Below, piece after piece: positions 34,146 through 46,200 of a stretch of DNA of 64,000 nt. Every line of letters starts with the position of its first letter. Position 1 is the stretch's first letter. Under the pieces are notes generated by a model. That model had not been told where the DNA came from. It did no database searches and saw only the letters and a program-made list of their open reading frames with translations. Both the position numbers and the translations under genes were made by a program. This stretch comes from G965215225 sp965215225 (GTDB taxonomy: Bacteria > Pseudomonadota > Gammaproteobacteria > CBDBNL01 > JAAOII01), in NCBI GenBank assembly GCA_965215225.1, contig OZ244039.1:2170001-2234000 (forward strand), given 5' to 3'.

Positions 34146-35089
34146 CAGTGATTAGCAAGTAAGAATTCCTTGATGTTGTTATGACTGATGACCCCTATAG
34201 ACTTATCTTCCTCATTAACACAGGAAACTTCTTCCACCCTATATTCATACAGACAATTAATAGCATCAAAAAGACTAATAGTAGCAGGCACACTATGAGA
34301 AAGTCTCTTGGTCTCCTTTTGCATGGCTTCGGCAACAGTAAAAAGATGGAGTCGCTTCATTATCCTGTCACTGCCGATAAACTGCTTCACATAGCTATTG
34401 GCTGGCTGTTCTAAGACTCTTGCTGGTGAGTCATACTGTATCAATTTCCCTCTGACAAGCACCGCCAACTTATCGCCCATCTTAATAGCTTCATCTATAT
34501 CATGACTGACAAAGACGACCGTGATATTGAGATTCTTTTGGATGCGCAAGAACTCATCTTGAACGGCAGCGCGGTTAATAGGATCAATCGCGCCGAAAGG
34601 CTCGTCCATCAACAGTAGGTCAGGTTTGGCTGCCAGTGCCCGCGCTACCCCTACCCGTTGTTTTTGCCCCCCAGACAATTCAAAAGGATAGCGCCGCCGA
34701 AAAAGTTCATCAGTCGGTAGAAAAACCACTTCCAGCAGCTCGCCAACTCTGGCAGCACATTCTTCCGCGCGCCAACCCAATAATCGTGGCACCACCGAGA
34801 TGTTCTGTTCAACCGTCATATTAGGGAAGAGTCCTATTTCTTGAATCACATAACCTATATGGCGTCTCAACTCATAAGGATTCATTGTCTGAGTATCCCT
34901 ACCTCCCACCTTTACTTGCCCACTGCTCGGTTCTATTAAGCGATTAATCAGCTTTAACAATGTCGTCTTACCACAACCGGATGCCCCTATGAGAATACAA
35001 ATCTCGCCCTCTTCTACTTGCATGGAGATATTCTCCACTGCGCTCATGTCCCTATACCTTTTGGTTAGTTTGTCAATCCTAAGCATCAT
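34145..35089 (-). CDS. Osmoprotectant ABC transporter ATP-binding protein
   Basis: A 314-residue ATPase of the OpuCA/ProV type. The Walker A motif GASGCGKTT (about residues 34-42), the signature LSGGQKQRVGVARAL and LLLMDEPFGAIDP are intact. The C-terminal 60 residues have the pattern of a CBS-type regulatory segment (SVPATISLFDAINCLYEYRV...GVISHNNIKEF), which in OpuCA responds to ionic strength. It overlaps the upstream permease gene by four bases. Confidence 0.85.
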   Translation of the reverse strand: MMLRIDKLTKRYRDMSAVENISMQVEEGEICILIGASGCGKTTLLKLINRLIEPSSGQVKVGGRDTQTMNPYELRRHIGYVIQEIGLFPNMTVEQNISVVPRLLGWRAEECAARVGELLEVVFLPTDELFRRRYPFELSGGQKQRVGVARALAAKPDLLLMDEPFGAIDPINRAAVQDEFLRIQKNLNITVVFVSHDIDEAIKMGDKLAVLVRGKLIQYDSPARVLEQPANSYVKQFIGSDRIMKRLHLFTVAEAMQKETKRLSHSVPATISLFDAINCLYEYRVEEVSCVNEEDKSIGVISHNNIKEFLLANH

Positions 35090-35730
35090 CCTTCCCTCAA
35101 AGCCGCCTTCTTCTGTGCCAATCCCAATCCCAAGTCAGCGCAAATTGCCATCAGGCTAATAATCAGTGCTCCTACCGCCACTTGAGTGAGATCAGTTTGA
35201 GAGATACCTCGGCTAATGAGATCCCCCAATCCTCCAGCTCCTATATAAGTAGCTATAGAAACAATAGATATACTAAGAACGGTAGAAACCCTTAGCCCCG
35301 CAATAATGGCAGGCAGAGCTATTGGCATCTCTACCCGAATGAGTCTTTGATAGGGGCTCATTCCCATTCCTTGGGCTGCTTCACGCACATTAGGATCAAT
35401 ATCATTTAGGGCGCTATAGGTATTACGCAAAATAGGCGCCACTGAATAAACAATGACACCTATGACCGCTGGCACATAGCCTATGCCATGCCCTATCTTT
35501 GCCAGTGATGGCAGCATAAAACCATAGAGCGCGATAGAAGGAATCGTAAACAAGACCGAAGTCAGATAAATGACTAGCTCACCAAGATTCTTGTTTTTAG
35601 TAAGCAATACTCCACCAACAACTCCTATGAATACTGAGACAGCCAAAGCAACTGCCACCATCATCAAGTGCTCAATGATCAGATTTTGAACACTGGCAAA
35701 ATTGGTCCGCAGATAAAGCAGAATCTGCAA
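35086..35730 (-). CDS. Osmoprotectant ABC transporter permease
   Basis: A 214-residue inner-membrane permease of the OpuCB type with about five to six transmembrane segments. The loop EAAQGMGMSPYQRLIRVEMP (about residues 117-136) matches the family. The C-terminal half shows the usual SIVSIATYIGAGGLGDLI. It starts five bases after the binding-protein gene and overlaps the ATPase gene. Confidence 0.84.
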   Translation of the reverse strand: MQILLYLRTNFASVQNLIIEHLMMVAVALAVSVFIGVVGGVLLTKNKNLGELVIYLTSVLFTIPSIALYGFMLPSLAKIGHGIGYVPAVIGVIVYSVAPILRNTYSALNDIDPNVREAAQGMGMSPYQRLIRVEMPIALPAIIAGLRVSTVLSISIVSIATYIGAGGLGDLISRGISQTDLTQVAVGALIISLMAICADLGLGLAQKKAALREG

Positions 35731-35735
35731 AGGTC

Positions 35736-36614
35736 TTACAATAGATTGTTTTGTTTAAGGAAATCTCTTGATACTTTCTCCACGGTTTCCTTATCTATAT
35801 CCACCGCGGCATTGAGTTGTTGCATGATAGTATCATTGAGCGCGACTGAGATACCATTTAGCAATCCTTCTAATTGAGGATGCCGAGCCAGCACACTCTG
35901 ACGCACCACTGGCACCAGCTGATAGGCGGGAAAGAAGCTACGCACGTCTTTTAAGATAACAAAATCAAAGGCAGCTATGCGTCCGTCAGTAGCAAAAACT
36001 ATACCAACATCCAACTGACCACTTCTTAGCGCATCATACAGCAAGCCAGGTTCCATTGAAACCCGGTTCTTGCGCGGAATACGAAAGTCATATGCGTTTT
36101 GCAGTCCAGGCAAGCCATCAGGCCGAGCAATAAATTCAGTATCCATACCAAATTTCCAGTCTTCGCCTTTGTTATAGGCAGCCGCCAAGTCCTCAAGAGT
36201 GCGGACATTTGTGCTGTCAGCTGTTTCACGCCTAACCGCTAGGGCATAGGTATTATCAGCATTACTCGGCTGCAACCAGACCAGCCCTTTCTGGCCATCC
36301 AGTCTTTTGACCGTCTCATAGCCCTGCTGTGATGACATCTTCTCTTTGATCTTATTGTAGAGAGTTAAAGAAGTGCCGGTATATTCCCAGTAAATATCTA
36401 CCTCCCCATTCTCCTGTGCCTGCCGAACTATATTACTTCCCAAACCTACTCTGACTTCTACATTAAAGCCTTCTTTTTCAAGTAGTTGTTTGGTCATCTC
36501 CGCTACCAAATATTGTTCAGTGAAGTTCTTGCCGCCGACCACTATATCCTGAGCCGATACTAGAGCAGCAAAGGATACCGAGCCTATGGCAATGATGTAT
36601 TTTAATAGTTTCAT
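35736..36614 (-). CDS. Glycine betaine/choline-type substrate-binding protein
   Basis: A 292-residue periplasmic binding protein of the OpuAC/OsmF family, with a signal peptide cleaved probably after LVSA. The opening IVVGGKNFTEQYLVAEM, the segment DIYWEYTGTSL and the late DVGIVFATDGRI are highly characteristic of quaternary-amine binding proteins. A strong ribosome-binding site (AAGGAG, eight bases before the ATG) distinguishes it from most genes in this window. It heads a four-gene importer operon, probably with the small lipoprotein as fifth gene. The exact compatible solute cannot be inferred. Confidence 0.87.
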   Translation of the reverse strand: MKLLKYIIAIGSVSFAALVSAQDIVVGGKNFTEQYLVAEMTKQLLEKEGFNVEVRVGLGSNIVRQAQENGEVDIYWEYTGTSLTLYNKIKEKMSSQQGYETVKRLDGQKGLVWLQPSNADNTYALAVRRETADSTNVRTLEDLAAAYNKGEDWKFGMDTEFIARPDGLPGLQNAYDFRIPRKNRVSMEPGLLYDALRSGQLDVGIVFATDGRIAAFDFVILKDVRSFFPAYQLVPVVRQSVLARHPQLEGLLNGISVALNDTIMQQLNAAVDIDKETVEKVSRDFLKQNNLL

Positions 36615-36710
36615 AAGAGTTTTCTCCTTGATAATTTAGATGATAAGAATTGAAAGAGGGCCGCTTAGGAACTCGCCTTGAGTATCAATACTGATAATTT
36701 AGTATGCTTT

Positions 36711-36765
36711 AATATCAACAACATCGACAATATCAACAATATCAATAACATCAACAGTATCAATA
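36711..36765. repeat. 9-bp AT-rich tandem repeat
   Basis: About six imperfect copies of AATATCAAC lie between the osmoprotectant operon start and the 16S gene. The rest of 36615-36929 holds the 3' half of the 16S processing stem (36858-36875) and no gene. Confidence 0.7.
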
Positions 36766-36857
36766 TCTGCGGCCGTCTCATTTTTGTAATTTTATAGATT
36801 GAAGTCTGCCTTTAATAACCGACAATCGAAAAATCCAAGATTAATCTGAAAAACAAA

Positions 36858-36875
36858 TAATTTGAGTGGGCACTT
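36858..36875 (-). other. 3' half of the 16S precursor processing stem
   Basis: TAATTTGAGTGGGCACTT pairs at 17 of 18 positions with 38572-38589 on the other side of the 16S gene. This is the expected flanking stem for RNase III release of pre-16S RNA. Confidence 0.75.
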
Positions 36876-36929
36876 CATGCCAAAAGACACTTCTCAATGA
36901 AACTAATCTCAAGTGAGAAGCGTTAAATA

Positions 36930-38503
<1,574 letters not shown>

Positions 38504-38571
38504 ACAACAGCCGAAGCTGTTGAATTCGGTACCAATTCAGCAAGCTGAATTGATTAATCACTTTGGTCACA

Positions 38572-38589
38572 AAGTGCCCACACAAATTA
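38572..38589 (-). other. 5' half of the 16S precursor processing stem
   Basis: This segment is complementary to 36858-36875 (17 of 18 positions). The leader between here and the 16S start also holds three small perfect hairpins of 7 bp each. Confidence 0.75.
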
Positions 38590-38647
38590 CTTGGTTTCCA
38601 ATTCGCTTTTATAAAAAACTTGCAAACAAACTTGCAAAAGATGACTT

Positions 38648-38676
38648 ATTATACTCTAATATAGGATAAAAAGCAA
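38648..38676 (-). promoter_or_regulatory. 16S rRNA promoter
   Basis: TTGCTT (38671-38676), a spacer of exactly 17 bp and TATAAT (38648-38653) on the minus strand, about 137 bases upstream of the mature 16S 5' end. No second promoter is obvious. Confidence 0.75.
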
Positions 38677-38700
38677 TTTATTCCAGTTTTTTTTCCTAAT

Positions 38701-38872
38701 ATAGCTAGAAAACTTTGATTAATTAAGGGAATTTATGAATTTGTGGAAGATTCTATGTAATTTCCTTATTTTTTTTTGATTAAATGCGATTTTCTGCTCT
38801 TTTTTATGGATATTTCGTCTTCTTTTTGTATGATTATTTCCATGATAACAATTAATCAAAGCTTTCAGCTAT
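38701..38872. repeat. Inverted repeat pair, possible MITE-like element
   Basis: The 24 bases at 38701-38724 (ATAGCTAGAAAACTTTGATT and following) match the reverse complement of 38850-38872 with one gap and one mismatch. About 125 T-rich bases without a gene lie between. No transposase is present and no clear target duplication is visible. It lies between the 16S promoter and the hemL stop codon. Confidence 0.5.
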
Positions 38873-38909
38873 TTTTTTTTAGACAACCATTAAATGAATC
38901 GAGCCAATA

Positions 38910-40187
38910 CTAGCCAAGTTCTTGGAGTGCTGTCTCAAAAGCAATCAGCATCTTATCTATTTCTGCCTGCTTGTGAGCCAAAGATAAAAAGCAAGCCTCA
39001 AAAGAAGAAGGGGGCAGATGAACTCCCTGTTCTAGCAACAAATGAAAAAGACGGGCAAACAAAGCACTATCGGTCTTGTTCACCTCGGCAAAATTAGTTG
39101 GTAGCTGCTCTAAACCACAGTAAAGTCCCCACATGCCACCTAGCCCTTGGGCCATTACTGGCGAGTTCTGTTTCCTTGCTATCTCATTAATACCAGCCAC
39201 TAGTTTGGTGCAACTGGCATTCAGCTGATCATAGCTATTTGCTAAAGAATTTAGCACTGCCAATCCTATATGCATCACCAATGGATTGCCAGATAGAGTT
39301 CCCGCTTGATATACAGGACCCAGCGGCGCCAAAGACTGCATGATATCCCGCCGCCCGCCAAAAGCACCAACCGGCATTCCTCCGCCTATCACCTTGCCTA
39401 AGCAGGTCAGATCTGGTGATATGCCATAATGAGCCTGTGCCCCTCCCTGAGCCACCCGAAAACCACTCATCACCTCATCAAATATCAAAACCGCGCCATA
39501 ATGATCGCACAATTCCCTCAAAGTATGGAGAAATTGCTTCTCCGCGGGAACAAAATTCATGTTGCCGGCTATAGGCTCTACTATGACGGCAGCCAGATCA
39601 TCACCACGCAGCTTAAAGAACTCTTCTAGCTGCTGAGAATCATTAAACTCAAGGCTATGGGTATTTCTTACCAGTTCTTCTGGCACCCCTGCTGAGCTTG
39701 CCAATGACAGGGTGAGCAAGCCAGAACCTCCCTCTATCAGCAAACAATCACTATGACCATGATAGCAGCCATTAAACTTGATAATGTCCTTCCTACCACT
39801 CCAGCCGCGTGCCAGGCGTAAAGCAGACATGGTCGCTTCAGTGCCGGAGCTAACCATCCGAACCTGTTCGATAGAAGGGACCAGCTGACATAACTTTGTC
39901 GCCATCTCTATCTCTACCTCAGTTGGTGCTCCATAGCTCAAGCCATCAAGGGCAACTTCTCTTGCTATGGTTGCCAAGCCTTCGTCCCCATGTCCCAATA
40001 TCATTGCCCCCCAAGAACAAATAAAATCCAGATAGGTCTTGCCATCCTCACTATGAAGGTAGGCTCCCTTAGCCTTCTTTATAAAAACTGGGCTGCCTCC
40101 TACGGCGCGAAAAGAACGAACTGGCGAATTAACTCCTCCCGGAATCACCCGAGCTGCTTGTTCTAATAAAGTTTGAGAAGAGGTCAC
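38910..40187 (-). CDS. hemL: Glutamate-1-semialdehyde 2,1-aminomutase
   Basis: A 425-residue PLP enzyme that converts glutamate 1-semialdehyde to 5-aminolevulinate, the first committed tetrapyrrole precursor, in the C5 pathway. The PLP-binding Lys lies in CLGKVIGGGMPVGAFGG (about residue 265). Other family segments include PGGVNSPVR near the N-terminus, MVSSGTEATMSALRLARG and NGCYHGHSD. The length is normal. It is downstream of mgtE with a 23-base gap, probably in one transcription unit with glmM and mgtE. Confidence 0.96.
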   Translation of the reverse strand: MTSSQTLLEQAARVIPGGVNSPVRSFRAVGGSPVFIKKAKGAYLHSEDGKTYLDFICSWGAMILGHGDEGLATIAREVALDGLSYGAPTEVEIEMATKLCQLVPSIEQVRMVSSGTEATMSALRLARGWSGRKDIIKFNGCYHGHSDCLLIEGGSGLLTLSLASSAGVPEELVRNTHSLEFNDSQQLEEFFKLRGDDLAAVIVEPIAGNMNFVPAEKQFLHTLRELCDHYGAVLIFDEVMSGFRVAQGGAQAHYGISPDLTCLGKVIGGGMPVGAFGGRRDIMQSLAPLGPVYQAGTLSGNPLVMHIGLAVLNSLANSYDQLNASCTKLVAGINEIARKQNSPVMAQGLGGMWGLYCGLEQLPTNFAEVNKTDSALFARLFHLLLEQGVHLPPSSFEACFLSLAHKQAEIDKMLIAFETALQELG

Positions 40188-40210
40188 TAGGAATATGGCT
40201 AGAAATATGG

Positions 40211-41539
40211 CTAGAAATATAGAAGACTAGCAAGACCAAGAAAGAAGACAAAGCCGAGGACATCGGTAACCGTTGTAAGCAACACCCCACCAGCATTGGC
40301 TGGATCCACACCATTTTTTTCCAATACAACCGGTAACACAACCCCAAGAAAAGAACCCACCAACAAATTAAAAATCAATGCCAGCCCTAAGGCAAAAGCG
40401 ACAAAAGTATCATTGAACCAAAAGAGAGCTACAAGACTCACCACCAGAGCCCACAAAATCCCATTAACAAAGCCAACAGTCGTCTCTCGTGCCAGCAACC
40501 ATCTTGCATTGGGGAGGTTTAAGCGTCCTAAGGCTTGAGCGCGCACTACTATAGTCATAGATTGCAACCCAGCTATGCCACCCATACTTGCCACAATGGG
40601 CATAAGAATTGCTAGTGCAATCACCTCTTCCAAAATATCGCGAAACATCCCAATAAAAACAGAAGCAATTAACACAGTCATTAGGTTAATACCAAGCCAG
40701 AGAATTCGCTTCTCGGCAATACGCGACCAAGGAGCAAAAGTGTCCTCCTCACTACCAAGCCCAGCCGCTCGCAAGAGGGTATGGTCTCTCTCATCTCTCA
40801 CCACATCTATGACATCGTCTACTGTAACCATACCAAGAAATTCATTGCCCTCGCCAACAACCGGCACCGATACCATATCATAGCGCTCAAACACATCTAT
40901 CACCTTTTTATTGTCATCAGTGACCTTTAGGGTCACTGTATCCGCATCCATAATCTCGCCCACCTGCTTAGTCAATGCATTTTGGACTAGGTTAGCCAAA
41001 GCAAGAATGCCTAGATAATGGCCGCTTGAATCCACTACCACCAGCTTCCCCACTGTCGTCTCAATCTTGGGACCCATCCGTAAATAGCGCATCACCACCT
41101 CTAAACTGATATTAGCACGCACAGTTAGAATCTGCGTAGTCATTAATGCACCCACCGTCCCCTCTGGATAATCCAATAGCTTCTCTACCCTCTCCCTATC
41201 GTCTTCCTCCATCCGCTGGAGCACTTCCTTAGTGACCCGCTCGGGCAACTGATGAAGTATGTCAGTTATATCATCATCGCTTAGCTGTTCAAATGAATCC
41301 GCTATCTCATCAACCTGCAGCTGATCGAGAAAATCCGCTCTCACCTCCTCGTCCAAATCCTGTAGCACCTGGCCGGTTCGCTCCTCATCTAACAACCCCC
41401 ACAAGAGACGGCGTTCCTTAGGTGGCGATGCCTCAAGAATACGAGCAACATCCACCGCAAGGATGTCTTCGTTAATAATCTTGCGCACCTGATGTAAAGA
41501 ACCGCGCGCTAGGATTTTATTTAGTCTTTCATCAGACAC
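40211..41539 (-). CDS. mgtE: Magnesium transporter MgtE
   Basis: A 442-residue inner-membrane Mg2+ channel/transporter. The N-terminal acidic helical domain (about residues 1-125) and the paired CBS domains (about 130-255, with GALMTTQILTV and VPVVGEGNEFLGMVTVDDVIDVV) precede five transmembrane helices. The pore-region pattern ILMPIVASMGGIAGLQSMTI and the C-terminal DPANAGGVLLTTVTDVLGF with its selectivity-filter Asp are intact. It follows glmM by 40 bases. Confidence 0.94.
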   Translation of the reverse strand: MSDERLNKILARGSLHQVRKIINEDILAVDVARILEASPPKERRLLWGLLDEERTGQVLQDLDEEVRADFLDQLQVDEIADSFEQLSDDDITDILHQLPERVTKEVLQRMEEDDRERVEKLLDYPEGTVGALMTTQILTVRANISLEVVMRYLRMGPKIETTVGKLVVVDSSGHYLGILALANLVQNALTKQVGEIMDADTVTLKVTDDNKKVIDVFERYDMVSVPVVGEGNEFLGMVTVDDVIDVVRDERDHTLLRAAGLGSEEDTFAPWSRIAEKRILWLGINLMTVLIASVFIGMFRDILEEVIALAILMPIVASMGGIAGLQSMTIVVRAQALGRLNLPNARWLLARETTVGFVNGILWALVVSLVALFWFNDTFVAFALGLALIFNLLVGSFLGVVLPVVLEKNGVDPANAGGVLLTTVTDVLGFVFFLGLASLLYF

Positions 41540-41579
41540 AACAAGACTCCGAATAAAAGAAAAGTCTAGCTAAGAAGAG

Positions 41580-42923
41580 TCAAGGCGAATTCAGTTGCTG
41601 AGCTGCTTCCCTTAGTTCGCTGATTATCTCTTCGCGCAGCGAAGCATCCCTTGCCTCAACCATCATTCTTACCAAAGGCTCGGTGCCAGAAGGGCGCACC
41701 AACAATCTTCCATCACCGTTTAATCTCGCTTTCATGGTCTTGATGGTGTCTTGCATCCGATTGGATTGCACTATACCAATCGGATCCTGGCAAGCAAAAT
41801 TCTCTTCAGCAACCGGCACCAAAGGAACCATAGCCATCACATCATCTAGAGACAACTTAAAGTAGTGAAGAGCAGCAAGGATTTGTAGTGCCGCCACAAT
41901 CCCATCCCCAGTTGTGCTATGATTTGTGCAGACTATATGACCTGATACCTCCCCTCCTAGATTGCCTATGTCCTTTTCCACCAGCGCATCAATAATATGT
42001 CTATCCCCCACTGCTACTCGTTCCATTGCAATACCCAACTTGCTTAGGGCCTGTTCTAGCCCCATATTTGACATCACGGTTCCTACCACCTTCCCTTTCA
42101 AAGTGCCCATTTCTTTCATATACCTGGCCAACAAATAGAGGATAATATCGCCATTGACCAGATCCCCTGAGCTATTACAGACCACCAACCTATCGCCATC
42201 CCCATCAAAAGCCACTCCCATATCTGCTCCAACCCCTCTCACCCTATCAATCATCTTTTGTGGTTGGGTGCTCCCACATCCCTCATTAATATTTATCCCA
42301 TCTGGTTCCTTATGTAATACTTCTACCTCCATTCCCAATTCCGAAAACACCTTAGGGGCAATGCTATAGGTTGCCCCATAGGCGCAATCTAAGACTATCT
42401 TGTGACTGGGAATATTCACCCTATAAGGAATAGTGCCCTTACAAAATTCGATGTAACGCCCGCGTGCATCCACCACTCGTGCCGCCCGTCCCAATGAAGA
42501 GGGCTCAACCACAACCACATCCTTATCCACTTCCTCCTCTATTCTTCTTTCTAATTCATCTGAAAGCTTGGTGCCTCTACTCGAAAAGAATTTAATACCA
42601 TTGTCCTTATAGTTGTTATGAGATGCGCTGATGACCACACCCAAATCAGCGCGAAAGGTATGAGCCAGATAGGCTATGGCAGGGGTTGGCATGGGGCCTA
42701 ACAAGCGAATATCGGCACCGGCAGCCGCCAGCCCAGCCTGTAATGCGGATTCGAACATATAACCGGAGATCCGCGTATCCTTCCCTATCAGCACCCGGGC
42801 GTGTTTATCTGGTTGGCTAAATACCTTGCCGATTGCCCAGCCAAGCTGTAAGAAAAACCGAGGTGTGATAGGTTCTCTTCCTACTGCCCCGCGAATACCA
42901 TCTGTGCCAAAATACTTCTTCAT
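41580..42923 (-). CDS. glmM: Phosphoglucosamine mutase
   Basis: A 447-residue cytosolic enzyme interconverting glucosamine 6-phosphate and glucosamine 1-phosphate for peptidoglycan and LPS precursor synthesis. The phosphoserine site is in VISASHNNYKDNG (about residues 98-110), the Mg2+ loop is DGDGDR (about 242-247), and the sugar-binding GGEVSGH and C-terminal phosphate-binding RPSGTEPLVR are all present. It begins with the typical KKYFGTDGIRG. In many gammaproteobacteria it follows ftsH-folP, but here its upstream neighbour is a GLUG lipoprotein gene. Confidence 0.96.
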   Translation of the reverse strand: MKKYFGTDGIRGAVGREPITPRFFLQLGWAIGKVFSQPDKHARVLIGKDTRISGYMFESALQAGLAAAGADIRLLGPMPTPAIAYLAHTFRADLGVVISASHNNYKDNGIKFFSSRGTKLSDELERRIEEEVDKDVVVVEPSSLGRAARVVDARGRYIEFCKGTIPYRVNIPSHKIVLDCAYGATYSIAPKVFSELGMEVEVLHKEPDGININEGCGSTQPQKMIDRVRGVGADMGVAFDGDGDRLVVCNSSGDLVNGDIILYLLARYMKEMGTLKGKVVGTVMSNMGLEQALSKLGIAMERVAVGDRHIIDALVEKDIGNLGGEVSGHIVCTNHSTTGDGIVAALQILAALHYFKLSLDDVMAMVPLVPVAEENFACQDPIGIVQSNRMQDTIKTMKARLNGDGRLLVRPSGTEPLVRMMVEARDASLREEIISELREAAQQLNSP

Positions 42924-43029
42924 ATTTTTCTGTCATTTTATATTGTTCCTAGACCTCATTATATGAGATAGATAGAATATAAGATCAAGACTTGCAGAAT
43001 CCACAATAAATTTCGCGCAGGTCTGAACC

Positions 43030-43200
43030 TATAGATACAACAAACAAGCTCTCTATTATTGATGTGTTGCTGGATAGGTTCTTCAGAAAACACCCAGCAG
43101 ATAAATCCTTGCCAGCGAGAAGAATCTCTACTGGCTTCTTATTGGTCTTCTATAGACTGCTATTAGTGTCTTATCCCTCTTCTATTACTCTGCTATTGAA
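43030..43200. repeat. Duplicated 3' flank of the tandem GLUG genes (copy 1)
   Basis: The segment around 'ggataggttcttcagaaaa' and 'gcagataaatccttgccagc' recurs, slightly diverged, at about 46510-46640 after the second gene. The duplicated unit therefore included each gene and its downstream flank. The flank can form a nested hairpin (GCCAG...CTGGC). No gene is seen in 42924-43234. Confidence 0.75.
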
Positions 43201-43234
43201 GCCCCTTATGAGTATTGCTGCCATTTAAGGACTT

Positions 43235-46200
43235 TTATTGGTCTGCTATGTGCTGTGGAAACAGCGCCCTTTGCTCAGCGCGAAACTCCCTTATAAGCTC
43301 CTTAAGCTCAGCACTATCGGGAATATTCGGCTTACCACCCTCCAATCTACGCCAGCGATCCTGCCCCAAACCAAGCGGATTGGGCGGCGTGCAGCGAATG
43401 ATAGGATACTCAGCTCTCACACCAAAGTCCCAGATGCGATTATCAGGCCGCCTCTCATCCATATCAATCATCTCATCTTCATTAAGATCACACCAAATTG
43501 CCTTATCCGCCAACATCGCTTCTGTCCCATTGGTCCAAATAGCTGCCAGACTCCCATTTCGTAAAATAGCAGCTTCTCGCGAGCCGGTGAGATTATCCCA
43601 ATAGGATGAGACAATATTAAGCTCCCCTTCTTTTCCACTACTACTAGAGTCGGCAAAACGCCTATACAAACCCGGGCTACTCACATTGCCAACCCCATAG
43701 GAAGCAATGATATTAGCTTTATCATCGGAAGTTTGTCTTCTAGCCAAGACTGTGCCAACCAGCCCACCTAAGCTGGTGCTATCACTAACATTCGCCATCA
43801 TCGCATAAGAAGAAAGCAGCGTCGCGCCATCACCAATCGTTCCTATCAGCCCACCACGCCTTGGGCCTGGTGATCGCATGGTGTGAACAATCCCAAAGGA
43901 GGCGACTATTTCCTCATTCGGCAAACCGGTTTTTAGACCACTCCCTAGGTTGTTGCCAGTATCAATAGTACCAGAAATCGCATAAGAATTCCATATAGTG
44001 CTACCAGCATCATCTCCCTGCAATCCACCACCTTCACCACCAGAAGTATCAAGATTGGCAGTAATAGCAAAAGAAGAAAACATCCTAGCGTTAGCACCAT
44101 CTAGCCCTCCCACGCGAGTACGCCCACTGATGCTCTCTGTTATCGCATAGGATTTTCTTATAACCTCAGGAAGGTTGTCGACCTCATCAACGTCAGCATC
44201 ACTCAGCTGTCCTACCAGCCCCCCTATACTATTGCCACCTCTTCCCTCTATTGTCCCAGAAAGTGCATAAGAGTCTATAATGGTGCCACCACACCGCCCA
44301 GCCAGACCACCCGTCTGATGGTCCTGTTGGTTGGGCTGACCAGTAGTAATGGATTTTATCCGCTCGGTTATACTAAATGAACTAGCTATAGTGGATTCAG
44401 CACAATATCCAACCAAGCCTCCCACTGTAACAGTAGATCTTTTAGTAGCGTTGCCACCAGTGATGTTAATTGTCATAGCAGCAGAGCCGCTGATGTTGCT
44501 AAATACAGCCGCACCCACTAGGCCTCCTACCCGAGCGTCATCGGTGGTCACAGAATCCGTTTTGGCACTGGAATTGATAAGAGAACTCCGGTAAAGAGAC
44601 CCAACCAGCCCACCAATAGTAGAATTCCCCGCCCCACTAACCATCCGAACCCTCCCATGCACATTCCTAATGGTCGCAAAACTACCATCACCAACCACAG
44701 CCCCTACCAACTGCTTGCCAATAATCCTATCCCCCTCAATGAACAGATTGCGAATCTCACCCCTCGCCTTAGCAAATAAACCAACACAAGTACGGTCGGG
44801 AAGATCAATAGTCAAATTATGAATCGTCCAACCATTCCCCTCAAACACCCCTCCAAACCCATCTGCTTCTACCTGCCCTGCTTCTACTGCTTTCCCTCTT
44901 TGGCAATAAGGGTATAGGACTGTTACTCCTCCTAATTGCCTTGACCTTGATCGCCTATTAAAAGCCTTAAGACTCGCATTACCACCTAGCGGCTGCCAAC
45001 CAGATGAATTAGTATAAGACAAAGTAAGATTATTAACCAGCTCATACCCCCGACAGCCTTCACCACAGCCGGAAACATTAACAGCCTCCCCCTCACTAAA
45101 GCGCCGACCCGTTCCATTTAGCACATAATGTATCCCTTCCAATTCCTCCTGTGTCTGAACTTCTATTAAACCATCCCCATCTAGGTCTAAATCAACATCA
45201 TCATTGACCCCATCCCCATCACAATCAGTCAAACGACCACAAGACATCCCCTTATCATTTTGCAAGGATTCCTTCGTGTCCGTATCTAAAAGCCTATCCC
45301 TATCATCATTCATGTCAGCATTATCCCCCGTCCCATCATTATCACTATCCATGGTCTCAGTCGGATCCGTCGGAAAAGCATCCGCATTATCTCCCGTCCC
45401 ATCATTATCACTATCCATAGTCTCAGCCGGATCATTCGGAAAAGCATCCGCATTATCTCCCGTCCCATCATTATCACTATCCATGGTCTCAGTCGGATCC
45501 GTCGGAAAAGCATCCGCATTATCTCCCGTCCCATCATTATCACTATCCATGGTCTCAGCCGGATCCGTCGGAAAAGCATCCGCATTATCTCCCGTCCCAT
45601 CATTATCACTATCCATGGTCTCAGCCGGATCATTCGGAAAAGCATCCGCATTATCTCCCGTCCCATCATTATCACTATCCATGGTCTCAGCCGGATCATT
45701 CGGAAAAGCATCCGCATTATCTCCCGTCCCATCATTATCACTATCCATGGTCTCAGTCGGATCCGTCGGAAAAGCATCCGCATTATCCCCCGTCCCATCA
45801 TTATCACTATCCATGGTCTCAGTCGGATCCGTCGGAAAAGCATCCGCCCTATCGTTTGTGCCATCATTATCATCATCCGGATCATCCGCATCTATCAACT
45901 CGTCCCCATCCGTATTCAACCCAGTCCTAACATCCTCCTTGTTCAGCCGACCTAAGCTTCCATCCTCATAAGTGAAAATTACCCGAAAATCATAGTCCGC
46001 CCCCTCAACAAGATCATCAACCCGAAAAGAAACCGCCCCAGAATCATCAACCGGAACATCCCGAATGACTTGACCACCCTGAATAATTTGAACCTTAATC
46101 TCACGAATAGGTTCACTGGGAAGCGCCCAGCTCAATTCAGCAAAATTCTCATGCGGGATTACAGTGAACTCTGTCTTAAGGTCAGTAACCTCCGGCCCGC

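Noticed and set aside
45204..45971. Long Ser/Leu-rich and Met/Ile/Arg-rich open frames antiparallel or shifted to the acidic repeats
   Set aside because: They arise because the 66-bp unit is a multiple of three and stays open in several frames. They have no start signal or independent composition.
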